A stretch of DNA of 64,000 nt from the NCBI RefSeq assembly GCF_000821305.1, contig NZ_CCXK01000013.1, forward strand, positions 62,001-126,000, read 5' to 3'. Made by a program: the position numbers and the translations under genes. This document shows positions 8,195 to 17,704 of this stretch, piece after piece. Within the stretch, counting starts at the first letter, position 1. Every line of letters starts with the position of its first letter. The notes beneath the pieces were generated by a model. The model ran no database searches. It saw only the letters and a list, made by a program, of their open reading frames with translations, and was not told the DNA's origin. Source of the DNA: Clostridium culturomicium (GTDB lineage Bacteria; Bacillota; Clostridia; Clostridiales; Clostridiaceae).

Positions 8195-10348
8195 ATGAAG
8201 AATATATTTAAAATTTATATAGATGATTTAAAAAGAATATTTTCTAGTTATGCAGCGGTAATTGTACTTTTAGCATTGTGTATTTTACCGTCCTTGTACG
8301 CCTGGTTTAATATAGCGGCATCCTGGGACCCCTATTCAGAGAGTGCTACAAGTGGAATAAAAATTGGGGTTGTTAACAAGGATGTTGGAACCACCTTAAG
8401 GGATAAAGAGATTAATATTGGTGATCAGGTTATTTCGGAGCTTAAAGAAAATAAAAGCTTAGGGTGGCAGTTTGTTAGTGAGGAGAAAGCTAAAAAGGCA
8501 CTGGAAGAAGGTAAGTATTATGCAACAATAACCATTCCAGAAAATTTCTCTAAGGAACTAACATCCATAGTGACAAGTGAGATTAATAAGGGCGAGATAG
8601 AGTATTCAGTTAATGAAAAAATAAATGCCATAGCACCAAAGCTTACAGATAAAGGAGCTACAGGAGTACAAGAGAAGGTTAGCAAGGCTGTTGTGGAAAC
8701 TGTTAGTGAAGCTATATTTGGAGCTGCAAATGAGATTGGTATAGAGCTGGAAAATCAAATGCCTAAGATATCACAAATACATAATCTATTAGTAGAGCTT
8801 CAAGGAAAATTTGGCAGTATAAATGACACTACAGATTTAGCTTATGATGGAGCACTGAAAATGGAAGATTTGATAAAAGGAATTCAGGGTGATATACCTT
8901 TAATTCAAAGTACCATTAAAAACGCTCAGGGTTTAAGCAGCAGTATGAAGGAGTTTTTAAGTGAATCTAAGGATGGAGTAAGTAAAGTTGCTCCAATAAT
9001 AAAAAATGATATAAAAATAGTAAATGACATAGCTAGTGAAATTTCGAAATTCACAGAAGGCGTTATTAACGCAATAAACTCTGGGTCTGAAAAGGTTCCA
9101 GAAATGATAGACAGTTTAACAGCTAAGGTTAATACTGCACAGGACATGACAACTTCCTTAATAAGGATTTTAGAAAAGCTTAATAAATTAGCACCAGGAA
9201 AGCATCTGGATAAACTTATTGGGGATTTAAGTAATGTTAGCAATAGGTTAAATACTGCCTTACAAAGTTTAAATGTGATAAAGGACAATGTGGCAAATGG
9301 CGTTAAGCCGGATTTAACTTTATTAAACAATGTCATAACTGTTACAAATGATGTGGCTTCAATAACTTCGGGCATATATGAAAACTTTGATTCTGCAATC
9401 ATACCAAAGTTAAACGAAATTTTTGATAAGGGAAATGAAGTGGCAGCAGGTGCCATTGCAATACTACAAGAAGCTGAAAATAAACTACCAAAGGTTGAAG
9501 AAATTTTAACTCTTGCTTATGAAGGCGTTGGTAAGGGTGTTGAAGGCTTAGATTATGTGAAAGAAATTCTTCCAAAATCAGAAGAGATGATTAATGAGTT
9601 AACAGATAAAATAGGAAAAATAAATAATAATGAAGAATTACAAGCTGTTATTGATTTATTAAAAGCAGATGTAACAAAGAGAAGTGACTTCCTGGCTAAC
9701 CCTGTAAACATAGTAGAGAACAAGGTATTCCCTATAGCAAACTACGGTACAGCAATGACACCATTTTACTCAGTGTTATCTCTATGGGTAGGTATTCTAC
9801 TATTAGTTTCTATATTAACAGTAAATGCTAAGGGAGAATATAAACCTCATGAAGTGTACTTTGGAAAGTTGTTGTTATTTATGACTGTTACAGGAATCCA
9901 AGGTTTAATAGTAGCTTTAGGAGACTTATATCTTCTAAAAATAACTTGTTTAAATCCAGTACTCTTTGTCCTTGGTAATATCTTTACCAGCTGGGTGTTT
10001 ACCTTTATTGTATACTCTCTGGTATCTGTATTTGGAAATGTTGGTAAGGTAATAGGAATAATATTACTAGTACTTCAAGTGGCAGGTTCAGGTGGAACCT
10101 TCCCAATACAATTAACTCCACATATGTTCCAAGTGATAAATCCATACCTTCCATTTACCTATGCCATCTCCTTTGCAAGAGAAGCAATTGGCGGAGTAGT
10201 ACTAAGTGTACTATATAAAGATATATCAGTGCTGCTGATTTATATAGCTGGAGCTATTGTAATGGCAATGCTTTTAAAGAAACCTATAAATAAACTTTTA
10301 CATGGATTTGTGGAGAACTTTGAGAAAAGTTCCATTGGAGAGCATTAG
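8195..10348 (+). CDS. YhgE/Pip-family membrane protein
   Basis: The 717-aa product has the family architecture: one N-terminal membrane helix (VIVLLALCILPSLYAWFNI), a large outside domain beginning IKIGVVNKDVGTTLRDKEI, a long helical central region (about 200-500) and five or six C-terminal membrane spans starting near residue 525. YhgE/Pip proteins are related to ABC-2-type permeases and include the phage infection protein of Lactococcus and EsaA-like secretion proteins. The exact function here is unknown. No ATPase or ESX/type VII gene is adjacent. The ribosome site (AGAAGAAGAG) is moderate. Confidence 0.85.
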   Translation: MKNIFKIYIDDLKRIFSSYAAVIVLLALCILPSLYAWFNIAASWDPYSESATSGIKIGVVNKDVGTTLRDKEINIGDQVISELKENKSLGWQFVSEEKAKKALEEGKYYATITIPENFSKELTSIVTSEINKGEIEYSVNEKINAIAPKLTDKGATGVQEKVSKAVVETVSEAIFGAANEIGIELENQMPKISQIHNLLVELQGKFGSINDTTDLAYDGALKMEDLIKGIQGDIPLIQSTIKNAQGLSSSMKEFLSESKDGVSKVAPIIKNDIKIVNDIASEISKFTEGVINAINSGSEKVPEMIDSLTAKVNTAQDMTTSLIRILEKLNKLAPGKHLDKLIGDLSNVSNRLNTALQSLNVIKDNVANGVKPDLTLLNNVITVTNDVASITSGIYENFDSAIIPKLNEIFDKGNEVAAGAIAILQEAENKLPKVEEILTLAYEGVGKGVEGLDYVKEILPKSEEMINELTDKIGKINNNEELQAVIDLLKADVTKRSDFLANPVNIVENKVFPIANYGTAMTPFYSVLSLWVGILLLVSILTVNAKGEYKPHEVYFGKLLLFMTVTGIQGLIVALGDLYLLKITCLNPVLFVLGNIFTSWVFTFIVYSLVSVFGNVGKVIGIILLVLQVAGSGGTFPIQLTPHMFQVINPYLPFTYAISFAREAIGGVVLSVLYKDISVLLIYIAGAIVMAMLLKKPINKLLHGFVENFEKSSIGEH

Positions 10349-10359
10349 AAGCTTAAAAT

Positions 10360-10404
10360 AAATAAACCCTGTCCTTTAGTAAAAGAGGATAGGGTTTATT
10401 TTTA
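10360..10404. terminator. Bidirectional terminator between convergent genes
   Basis: AAATAAACCCTGTCCT (10360-10375) pairs, with one mismatch, with AGGATAGGGTTTATTT (10386-10401), T-rich on the plus strand and A-rich before the stem. It lies between the YhgE-type gene and the minus-strand kinase. Confidence 0.75.
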
Positions 10405-10489
10405 TTAATAATCTGCCAATGCTATTTATAAGGTGCCTTGGGAAGAGATAAATGGTAAATAATATTGCTATAGTTAGACTATAAAAGTT

Positions 10490-11806
10490 TTAAGGTGTGA
10501 TTTTTACAGGTAGCTTAATAGTAATTGTAAAGGAATCATTAGTTTTTTTAGCATAGAATTTACCTTTATGCATTTCTATAATTTTTGTGCAGGTTTTTAA
10601 GCCTATACCTGTACTGCTTACAGCGTTTAGGTTTTTATTTATTTTATTCTGAATTATAATAATTAAATTTTCGTCTTTAATGTAATATCTTATGTTAATG
10701 GGCCTTGATTTATCGGCATATTTTATAATATTTGAAAATACATTATCTAAGACACGTCTTATTGAAATTAAATTCATATCCAAAGAGGCTGCAGTATTGC
10801 ATGGGGTGAAATCAAAGGTGAAGCTTTCATCATTTAACATAAAAAGTTCTTCTTGAAATAGCTGGTCCAGTATTTCAGTTACATTAAAGGTTTCTAAATC
10901 TAAGTCACTTTTTTTATTGAATACTAGAAAATATTCAAAGAGTTTATCTGATAAAGATTTAATTTGATAAGCTTTTTCACGACTGTTATGGATATACTGC
11001 ATAAGGTTTTCTGTAGTCTTATATTTTTTATATTCTATAATATCAAGATAGCCTAACAATGCAGTGAGTGGGGTTCTTAAGTCATGAGATATAGCAGTAA
11101 TTAGCTCACTATTAGCTAATTTTGCTTCATCTTCACTTTGTAATCGCTCAATAAAAGATTTCCTCATTTCGTTGATGCTTTCTGCAAGGTAGCTTAATTC
11201 ATCATTTCCTTCTATGGTTATGTCATAGTTTAAATCTCCACCCTCTAATATCTTAATTTCATTTTCAAGAGTTCTTATATAGGAGATTTTTCTTCGAATT
11301 ATAGTAAGCATAATAAGGATAAAGCAGATTAATCCAGTAGCTGAGGATAAAAAAAGCGTTACGTAATAATATTTATATTCAAAATAACATTCTATATAAA
11401 CTTTGGCATCTGCATCATAAAAAGAAACGTCATCAAAATTATCTGATATGTTTGGTATTCTTGTTAAATTTTCATCGCCATAGTAAGATAAATATCTATT
11501 TGAACTGTACACTAAATTATTATTTTGAAATATATAAATATCTACATATTTATTATCACGAATCCAACTTTCAATTTCAGTTTCATCATTTATTGAAATC
11601 TTATTATTAGATACATAAGACCTAAAGTCAGATAGCGCTTGGATACTTTTCTTCTTAAGCAAAGCACTTTCATCATAGTATTTGTATAGAATGTTTTCTC
11701 CAAGAAAATTTACTAGGAACCCTATTGCAACAGAAATAATTAGTGAAACTATTATAGAAACAGTTAATTTCTTTTCAAGCTTTGTGGAAAAAAACATTTT
11801 ACTCAA
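10490..11806 (-). CDS. Sensor histidine kinase (OmpR/VanS-type)
   Basis: The protein is 438 aa. It has an N-terminal membrane helix, an extracellular domain of about 110 residues (roughly 40-145), a second membrane helix (VTLFLSSATGLICFILIMLT), a HAMP linker, the H-box ISHDLRTPLTALLGYLD and an ATP-binding domain with DNVFSNIIKYAD and GIGLKTC. Its start overlaps the end of the response regulator gene by 8 bases, so the two are translationally coupled. The extracellular domain gives no clue to the ligand. Nearby envelope genes (TVP38-like, phosphatidylserine synthase, YhgE) suggest a cell-envelope stress input, which is inference. Confidence 0.9.
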   Translation of the reverse strand: MSKMFFSTKLEKKLTVSIIVSLIISVAIGFLVNFLGENILYKYYDESALLKKKSIQALSDFRSYVSNNKISINDETEIESWIRDNKYVDIYIFQNNNLVYSSNRYLSYYGDENLTRIPNISDNFDDVSFYDADAKVYIECYFEYKYYYVTLFLSSATGLICFILIMLTIIRRKISYIRTLENEIKILEGGDLNYDITIEGNDELSYLAESINEMRKSFIERLQSEDEAKLANSELITAISHDLRTPLTALLGYLDIIEYKKYKTTENLMQYIHNSREKAYQIKSLSDKLFEYFLVFNKKSDLDLETFNVTEILDQLFQEELFMLNDESFTFDFTPCNTAASLDMNLISIRRVLDNVFSNIIKYADKSRPINIRYYIKDENLIIIIQNKINKNLNAVSSTGIGLKTCTKIIEMHKGKFYAKKTNDSFTITIKLPVKITP

Positions 11807-12488
11807 TTCTGTACCCCTTTCCCCACACTGTTTTTATATATTTTGGATTTTGAACATCCGATTCTAATTTACTTCTTAAATTTCTGATATGTACCATAAC
11901 TGTGTTGTTATTGGAGTAAAAGTATGGTTCATTCCAGACACTTTCATATAAATTCTGGGCAGAAAAAATTTTGCCTCTATTGGAGGCCAGTAATAAAAGA
12001 ATTCTATATTCTATTTCCGTAAGAATAACTTCCTCATTATATATAGAGACCTCATTGGAATTTGTATTTATTTTCAGGCCATTTATCTCTAGAGAATCAG
12101 AGGTTTCAGGTAACTCTTTTCCTTTATACACGTAGTATCTTCTAAGGAGAGCTTTAACTCTTGAAATTAATTCAGTGTATGAGAATGGCTTTGAAAGAAA
12201 ATCATCACTTCCAGCAGAGAAGGCCATGCACTTATCTGAGTCTTGAGATTTAGCAGTAAGAAATAAAATAGGAGCACTGGATTTTTCTCTAATCTCTATA
12301 CAAGCCTTAAAACCAGATTTTATGGGCATCATAATATCAAGAATTATTAAATCCGTATTGTCATTAACTTTGTTTACAGCATCTTCCCCATTAATGGCTT
12401 CGGATACGTTAAAGCCTTCACTTTCTAAAAGAATGCGTACTATTTCTCTGATTTCATCGTTATCATCTGCAATTAAAATATTTTTCAT
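11799..12488 (-). CDS. OmpR-family response regulator
   Basis: The 229-aa protein has a receiver domain (acidic DDND near residue 8, phospho-acceptor Asp in LIILDIMMP near 52, Lys in LSKPFSY near 102) and a winged-helix DNA-binding domain ending KYIKTVWGKGYRIE. GGAGGTGGA lies just upstream of the start. It is cotranscribed with the kinase downstream. Confidence 0.93.
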   Translation of the reverse strand: MKNILIADDNDEIREIVRILLESEGFNVSEAINGEDAVNKVNDNTDLIILDIMMPIKSGFKACIEIREKSSAPILFLTAKSQDSDKCMAFSAGSDDFLSKPFSYTELISRVKALLRRYYVYKGKELPETSDSLEINGLKINTNSNEVSIYNEEVILTEIEYRILLLLASNRGKIFSAQNLYESVWNEPYFYSNNNTVMVHIRNLRSKLESDVQNPKYIKTVWGKGYRIE

Positions 12489-12676
12489 ATATGGAATCCA
12501 CCTCCTTCGTTACTTAGTATATATTTTAAATGAATTTTTATCTATATTTTATTAGTCACTTAAGAATTCTTAAGATTTTATATAGGAAAAACTTAAGATA
12601 CTGATTATAAACTATATATTGTAGATAAGAAGTTTATAAATTGCGAAAATGTATATTTGCGGGGAGACGAGTAATA

Positions 12677-13393
12677 TTGAAGAATAAACGAACAATGAAA
12701 GTTTTAGCAATAGTTGTTGCGGTTTTATTAGTTATATTGTTAATAAAATATATGCCAAAGTTACTTTTAATTACTGTATCACTTGAAGAGTTTAAGAAAT
12801 ATATTTTATCAATGGGTCACTTTGGAGTGCTTATGATTATACTATTTCAAGGGTTGCAGACTATAATTGCGCCCATTCCTGGTGAGGTTATTCAAATAGC
12901 GGGAGGATATCTTTACGGTATTCCTTTAGGTACAATATACAATCTAATAGGTCTTATTATAGGTTCAGGTATGGCTTTTTACTTTGCACGATTAATTGGA
13001 AGAGATTTTGTAGAAAATCTTATTAAAAAGAAAAATTTAAAGTGGATAAATAATATTATGGAGAGCAAGAAATTTGAAATTATATTATTTATAATTTTTA
13101 TAGTTCCAGGGCTGCCTAAGGATTTTATGATATATGTAGCTGGACTTACAAACCTAAAGCCCATAAAATTCTTTGTGATTTCTGTAATAAGCAGACTTCC
13201 ATGGATAATGATATCAGCAAGTGTGGGAGCTAATATTAATGCAGGAAATTATGGGATGACTATAGTAATATTAGTTATAGCCATTATTGGATTTTTACTA
13301 GGCGTGCTTTATAAGGATTGGATTATAAAAAAGCTGTCTAAGGAGCAGGATGAAGATATTTACCATGAGGAAAAGCTAGATAAATTTAATTAA
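12677..13393 (+). CDS. TVP38/TMEM64 (DedA/VTT-like) membrane protein
   Basis: This polytopic membrane protein belongs to the VTT/DedA superfamily. It shows the central segment PIPGEVIQIAGGYLYG followed by GSGMAFYFARLIGRD and the re-entrant-type motif FIVPGLPKDFMIYVAGLT. Family members take part in lipid handling and membrane homeostasis. I choose TTG 12677 (10 bases after GGGGAG at 12661), which gives 238 aa and puts a short basic stretch before the first helix; a TTG at 12641 has no ribosome site. It is followed by pssA, which fits a phospholipid context. The 3' end of the gene, coding EKLDKFN, is the first copy of a 39-base tandem repeat. Confidence 0.82.
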   Translation: MKNKRTMKVLAIVVAVLLVILLIKYMPKLLLITVSLEEFKKYILSMGHFGVLMIILFQGLQTIIAPIPGEVIQIAGGYLYGIPLGTIYNLIGLIIGSGMAFYFARLIGRDFVENLIKKKNLKWINNIMESKKFEIILFIIFIVPGLPKDFMIYVAGLTNLKPIKFFVISVISRLPWIMISASVGANINAGNYGMTIVILVIAIIGFLLGVLYKDWIIKKLSKEQDEDIYHEEKLDKFN

Positions 13394-13490
13394 AATATTT
13401 CATCTAAGGAAAAGTTAGATAAATTTAATTAAAGTATTTCAGATGGGGAAAGGTTATATAGATTTAATTAAACTATTTAAAGAGGAGAAA
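13369..13490 (+). repeat. Three-copy 39-base tandem repeat spanning the gene end
   Basis: GGAAAAGCTAGATAAATTTA begins at 13369, with close copies at 13408 and 13447 (period 39). The first copy includes the last codons and stop of the TVP38-like gene; the other two are non-coding duplicates of that tail. A degenerate fourth start (GGAGAAAATAT at 13484) supplies the ribosome site of the next gene. Confidence 0.85.
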
Positions 13491-13494
13491 ATAT

Positions 13495-13995
13495 ATGTTT
13501 AAGAAATACATTCCTAATATACTTACATTTTTAAACTTGTCCTTTGGGGTATTGTCAATAATTGAAGTAATAAAAGAGAATTATTTTTTTGCAGCAATGC
13601 TTATAGTTGGAGCTGCTATAGTTGACAGGTATGATGGACGGGTTGCAAGACTACTTAAGGTTTCTAGTGATATTGGTAAGGAACTTGATTCACTAGCAGA
13701 TATTGTTTCCTTTGGGGTTGCTCCAGGAATTCTTATGCTTTTCAGATATGGACTAAATAATTATATAATAGGGATAGGTACCATGTTATTTTATATTATA
13801 TGTGGCTGTTATAGGCTTGCAAAGTATAACATAAGTGAATTTGAAGGTGTGTTTACAGGGATACCAATAACTGTATGTGGATGTGCCTTAGCAATAATAT
13901 CCTTAATAAATATAAATAATATGTTTATACCAATGGGCTTTTTAATCTTTTGTGGATATCTTATGATTTGCAAATTGAAATTAAAGAAAATATAA
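13495..13995 (+). CDS. pssA: CDP-diacylglycerol--serine O-phosphatidyltransferase
   Basis: The 166-aa membrane protein contains the complete CDP-alcohol phosphatidyltransferase signature DGRVARLLKVSSDIGKELDS followed by LAD (D-G-x2-A-R-x8-G-x3-D-x3-D), near residues 44-66. The opening KYIPNILTFLNLSFGVLSI is typical of bacterial PssA, which makes phosphatidylserine from CDP-diacylglycerol and serine. The length matches the short Gram-positive type. AGAGGAG precedes the start. No psd (decarboxylase) gene is adjacent. Confidence 0.88.
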   Translation: MFKKYIPNILTFLNLSFGVLSIIEVIKENYFFAAMLIVGAAIVDRYDGRVARLLKVSSDIGKELDSLADIVSFGVAPGILMLFRYGLNNYIIGIGTMLFYIICGCYRLAKYNISEFEGVFTGIPITVCGCALAIISLININNMFIPMGFLIFCGYLMICKLKLKKI

Positions 13996-14111
13996 GGTGG
14001 AAAATAAAGACAAGCTTTATAGGAGTTTGTATTGAAGGACGTAAATGAAGAGAAAAGAACTTGTTAGGGAAAAAATGAGGAATTTAATAAGAATAGAATA
14101 TAGGAAACAAG

Positions 14112-14141
14112 GGCTTGCCAGTGGCAAGCCTTATTTTTTTC
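14112..14141 (+). terminator. Terminator between pssA and the AraC-type gene
   Basis: GGCTTGCCA (14112-14120) and TGGCAAGCC (14122-14130) form a strong stem followed by TTATTTTTTTC. Confidence 0.85.
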
Positions 14142-14185
14142 TTGTTTTTAATATCTTATCACTAGAAAATGCCTGAAGACTTATT

Positions 14186-15091
14186 TTATATGTTATTCTC
14201 TGAATTAAACTGCTCTGCATGTTTTTGTTTATAAGCCGTCGGAGAGCAGCCATAGTACTTTTTAAACACTGTACTGAAGTGATTTGCAGAGGAGAAGCCG
14301 TAGCTATCTGCAAGTTCTTGCAAAGGTGTATTTTTAGATAGAAGCTCTATGCTTATTCTTCTCAGCTTATGCTTTTGTATAAAATCTTTAGTGGATACCC
14401 CTAGAACACCTGTAAAGCATTTATAAAGGTAACTTTGGGATACATTAACATGGTTACAAAGGTCATCCACAAGGATTTGCTCATGGATATGAGCATCAAT
14501 ATATTGAGCGCAGTTTTGTATAATAAGTTCCTCATTAGTTGCAGCTATTTCACTGGCTAGTCCCAATAAATCACTAGGTTCAGAGGAGTTTAGAGCAGCA
14601 AAAATTGTGCTGTGCAGTAGGTTGCTTATATTGTAATAAACACCAGGCTTATGGTCCATGGCCTGCTGATTAAGACGTTTAAGGTTAGCTACAGAAGCAG
14701 AAGTCATTAATCGCTTATATATGGCAGGGCCATGCAAGTCTAGGAGCATTATTAGGAGATTTCTTTTATCAACAGGAGCCACATCAAAGTGTAAAAAATA
14801 AAATTCAAGGTCTGAGTCTGCCTCACACATTACACTATAGGTTACAGCTGGAGGAAACAATAGGGTATCTCCACTTTTAATTTCATAGTCTGCACCATTG
14901 ACAGTTAAGGTATAGCTGCCCCTAGTTATGTATAAAAATTTGAAGTGTCCAAGGATTTCATGCTGAATATAGAAGTCTTCAGTTTGCTGCCATAATCCAA
15001 AGGAAATTAATTTATATTTAAGGGCTGCTAAATACCTGGATACACGGTCTTCCTCAAGGACAGGGATATAGTTTAATTTATTATTACTCAT
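14186..15091 (-). CDS. AraC-family transcriptional regulator
   Basis: The 301-aa protein has an N-terminal cupin-like sensing domain (about 30-130; GSYTLTVNGADYEIKSGDTL) and two C-terminal helix-turn-helix motifs (LVDDLCNHVNVSQSYLYKCF and LQELADSYGFSSANHFSTVF, then GCSPTAYKQ). It is divergent from the flavoprotein gene at 15243, with 151 bases between the two starts, so that gene is its most likely target. The effector is unknown. Confidence 0.9.
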   Translation of the reverse strand: MSNNKLNYIPVLEEDRVSRYLAALKYKLISFGLWQQTEDFYIQHEILGHFKFLYITRGSYTLTVNGADYEIKSGDTLLFPPAVTYSVMCEADSDLEFYFLHFDVAPVDKRNLLIMLLDLHGPAIYKRLMTSASVANLKRLNQQAMDHKPGVYYNISNLLHSTIFAALNSSEPSDLLGLASEIAATNEELIIQNCAQYIDAHIHEQILVDDLCNHVNVSQSYLYKCFTGVLGVSTKDFIQKHKLRRISIELLSKNTPLQELADSYGFSSANHFSTVFKKYYGCSPTAYKQKHAEQFNSENNI

Positions 15092-15182
15092 GATTCACCT
15101 CATCTTCAAGTTTCATTCTAATTATATCATTATTTAACATAATTTAGTTATGATTTGTATAAGTTTTAAAATGGAAAGATGG

Positions 15183-15212
15183 TTGTTAAAAAAAATACAA
15201 TAATGTTATAGT
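15183..15212 (+). promoter_or_regulatory. Candidate sigma-A promoter for the flavoprotein gene
   Basis: TTGTTA (15183-15188) and TATAGT (15207-15212) are 18 bases apart, about 30 bases upstream of the start codon. The -10 lies within a small palindrome (ATGTTA...TAACAT), a possible AraC-related or polymerase-overlapping site. Confidence 0.5.
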
Positions 15213-15242
15213 ATTAACATACTGATTAGGGGGAATGATTAT

Positions 15243-17225
15243 ATGAAGAAAAAAGCATTATTACTACTGTTATCAGTAGCAATAAGTATGGGTTCTTTTG
15301 CTGGATGTACAACATCAACAGGCAAAGGTGATAAGAATCCACAAACACAGGAAATTAAATTTGATGAAGAAAAATCTGCAGACCTTGTTGTCGTTGGAGG
15401 CGGAGCTGCAGGTATGTCAGCAGCTTTAGAGGCTGTAGAGAGTGGGGCTGAGAAGGTTATTATCCTTGAAGCTACTAGCAAGACAGGTGGATCACTAAAC
15501 TTTACAAGCGGATCAATGTCTGCAGCTGAAACAATTGTTCAAGAAGAAGATGGTATTGAAGATACCCTTGAGTCATTTGTTGAAGATATAATGAAGACTG
15601 GAAGCGATTTTGGTGGAAAACCTAACAGAGAAATGGTTGAAATGTTTGTTAAAGAAGACAAAGATGCCTTCCAATGGCTTTGGGATAATGGTTTAAGTGA
15701 ATATGAATTGTTAAAAGATGCAGAAGGAAAACGTGCTGTATTTGCTCCAGAGCATGCACTTTATTCTATTCCACGTACATATAAGGCACAACCAAAGGAT
15801 AAAGCTAATTACAAATCTCCTACACATGAAATATTAGATAAAATGATTGCTGAAGAGAGCAAAATTGAAATTGAATACTTAACAAAAGCTACTGATTTAA
15901 TTGCTAATGATAAAGGTCAAGTAATGAGTGTATGTGGTGAAAATATCCAATCAGGAAAAGTTACTCGTTACAACTCTGAAAAAGGAATTATCGTAGCTAC
16001 AGGTGGTTATTCTGCTAACCATAAGCTTATGGCAGAGTACACAGAGCATGGTGGAAGCTACCTTGCTGGAGGACCAGCAGGAGCTGATGGAAATGGTTTA
16101 TTAATGATGCAAAAGGTTGGGGGAGCTTTACATGATGATGATGTAATGGGATATATACCAACATTCCCAATGGGACTTCAAGGTAAGGATGATCCAACAA
16201 CTGGAATTATAGCTTCAACTTACACTTGGAAAACAGGTGGTATAGTTGTAAATAAAGAGGGAGAGCGTTTTGTAAATGAAACAGAAGCTAACCCATCAAT
16301 CAGAGAAGTTGCCCTTGAAGAGCAGCCAGAAGCAGTTCAATTTGATATATTCACAGATAAGATACTTGAAGATTTACGTGCTAAAAAAGCAGCAGGTATG
16401 TATGATATGAGATTTGGTGCAGAAGGTGCTCCAGGAAAACACGTACTTTATGAAGCTGATTCTTTAGAAGAGTTAGCTGAAATGATAGAAGTACCAGTTG
16501 AAAAATTACAAGCTACTGTAGATTCATATAATGCTTCAGTTGAGGCTGGTGGAACTGATGAATTTGGACGTAGCTATGATGAAAACTATAATGCCTTTAA
16601 ATTAGCTAACAATAAAATAGAAGGCGAAAAATATTATGCTGTACGTCTTCACGCTTTATGTGTAATGACTTTAGGTGGGATAGAGACTAACACAGACTTA
16701 CAAGTATTAGATGCAGAAGGTACTGCAATCCCTGGATTATATGCTGCTGGAGAAGTTATCGGTGGTGTTTGGGGTAAATTCGTATCTGGTGGTACAGGAG
16801 TTATGGGACCAGTAGTATTTGGTCGTTTAGCTGCTAGAAACGCTATGGCAACTGAGCCAGCAGAAGGATATACAGTTAAGCCAGCAGAAAATATGTTAGA
16901 TGCTGATTTGTTTGTTAAAGATAAAACTAGCTCAAATGAATTTGATATGAGTAAAGAGCTTAAAGATGGAAAATATGAAGCAACAGTTGATGGACAAGAA
17001 GGCCCAATGACTGTAAATGTAACAATTGCTGATGGTAAAATATCAGAGGTTGTTGTAGGAGAGAATAAAGAGACTGAAGCAATTGCTTCTGGAGCTATTA
17101 AGGATATTCCTGCAAAAATAGTTGAAACAAACTCTGTAGAGGTGGATTCAGTATCTGGAGCTACTTTAACTTCAGAGCGTATTAAGAAGGCTGTTGTTCA
17201 GTGCTTAACTGAAGCAGCAAAATAA
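15243..17225 (+). CDS. Secreted flavinylated FAD-dependent reductase lipoprotein (fumarate reductase/flavocytochrome-c-like, FMN-binding)
   Basis: The 660-aa product has a lipoprotein signal peptide (lipobox FAGC, Cys22), so it is anchored outside the cell membrane. An FAD domain starts with DLVVVGGGAAGMSAALEA (about 49-66) and ends with GLYAAGEVIGGVWG, the fumarate reductase/urocanate reductase fold. The C-terminal 90 residues are an FMN-binding domain with DSVSGATLTS; Thr641 in the SGAT motif is the expected site of covalent FMN attachment. Such proteins reduce extracellular acceptors with electrons from membrane flavin transfer systems. The acceptor (fumarate, urocanate, cinnamate-like acids or others) cannot be read. 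A strong start context (GGGGGAATGATT) and a divergent AraC gene suggest inducible expression. No ApbE flavin transferase gene is nearby. Confidence 0.88.
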   Translation: MKKKALLLLLSVAISMGSFAGCTTSTGKGDKNPQTQEIKFDEEKSADLVVVGGGAAGMSAALEAVESGAEKVIILEATSKTGGSLNFTSGSMSAAETIVQEEDGIEDTLESFVEDIMKTGSDFGGKPNREMVEMFVKEDKDAFQWLWDNGLSEYELLKDAEGKRAVFAPEHALYSIPRTYKAQPKDKANYKSPTHEILDKMIAEESKIEIEYLTKATDLIANDKGQVMSVCGENIQSGKVTRYNSEKGIIVATGGYSANHKLMAEYTEHGGSYLAGGPAGADGNGLLMMQKVGGALHDDDVMGYIPTFPMGLQGKDDPTTGIIASTYTWKTGGIVVNKEGERFVNETEANPSIREVALEEQPEAVQFDIFTDKILEDLRAKKAAGMYDMRFGAEGAPGKHVLYEADSLEELAEMIEVPVEKLQATVDSYNASVEAGGTDEFGRSYDENYNAFKLANNKIEGEKYYAVRLHALCVMTLGGIETNTDLQVLDAEGTAIPGLYAAGEVIGGVWGKFVSGGTGVMGPVVFGRLAARNAMATEPAEGYTVKPAENMLDADLFVKDKTSSNEFDMSKELKDGKYEATVDGQEGPMTVNVTIADGKISEVVVGENKETEAIASGAIKDIPAKIVETNSVEVDSVSGATLTSERIKKAVVQCLTEAAK

Positions 17226-17254
17226 GCAAGCAACAACCCCATATAATATAGATA

Positions 17255-17300
17255 AAGAAAACTCTAAGCCATGTAATGTGGCTTAGGGTTTTCTTTTTTG
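17255..17300 (+). terminator. Terminator after the flavoprotein gene
   Basis: AAGAAAACTCTAAGCCA (17255-17271) pairs with TGGCTTAGGGTTTTCTTT (17279-17296), followed by more T residues. Confidence 0.9.
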
Positions 17301-17385
17301 ATATTGAGCTATTTAAATATTTTTTTATTCATATGATATTAGTAATGATATTATAATTCAAGCATTATGCTTAAGAATAGACTAC

Positions 17386-17690
17386 TCACTCTTTATTGGG
17401 GAATTTTTCATTTAAGAAAGTTATAAAATTATCTACATTTTTAATTAAATCTTTTCGCACAATTGGTACTATAAATTCAGTTGTAATTGGTTTTATAATA
17501 ATGAGGTTGCTAGTCGTTAAATAGTTCTTAATATCGGAATAAAATATAATATCTTCTTTTATTTTTTATATTAATTTGCATAATATATTTTTTGCAGTTC
17601 TATTATATCTTTCAACTTATTATTTCCAATGGAAAATTGAAAGAAAGCTTTCGCTTAATTCATGCTAATGCTCCTTTATTTTAGTGGAAA
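17386..17690 (-). pseudogene. Decayed paralogue of the neighbouring YcxB-like gene
   Basis: On the minus strand a frame ending at 17386 reads DIIFYSDIKNYLTTSNLIII, then KPITTEFIVPIVRKD and NFITFLNEKFPNKE. This resembles the end of the intact upstream protein (LIDKSIVIDNSILL..FVKFIKFKVKN). Further upstream the homologous text continues in another frame (GNNKLKDIIELQKIYYAN, then a stop). An AAGGAG followed by ATG AAT TAA sits near 17675. The gene therefore has at least one frameshift and an early stop, and is missing its membrane part. Confidence 0.6.
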
Positions 17691-17704
17691 ATTTAGCGTT
17701 AAAA

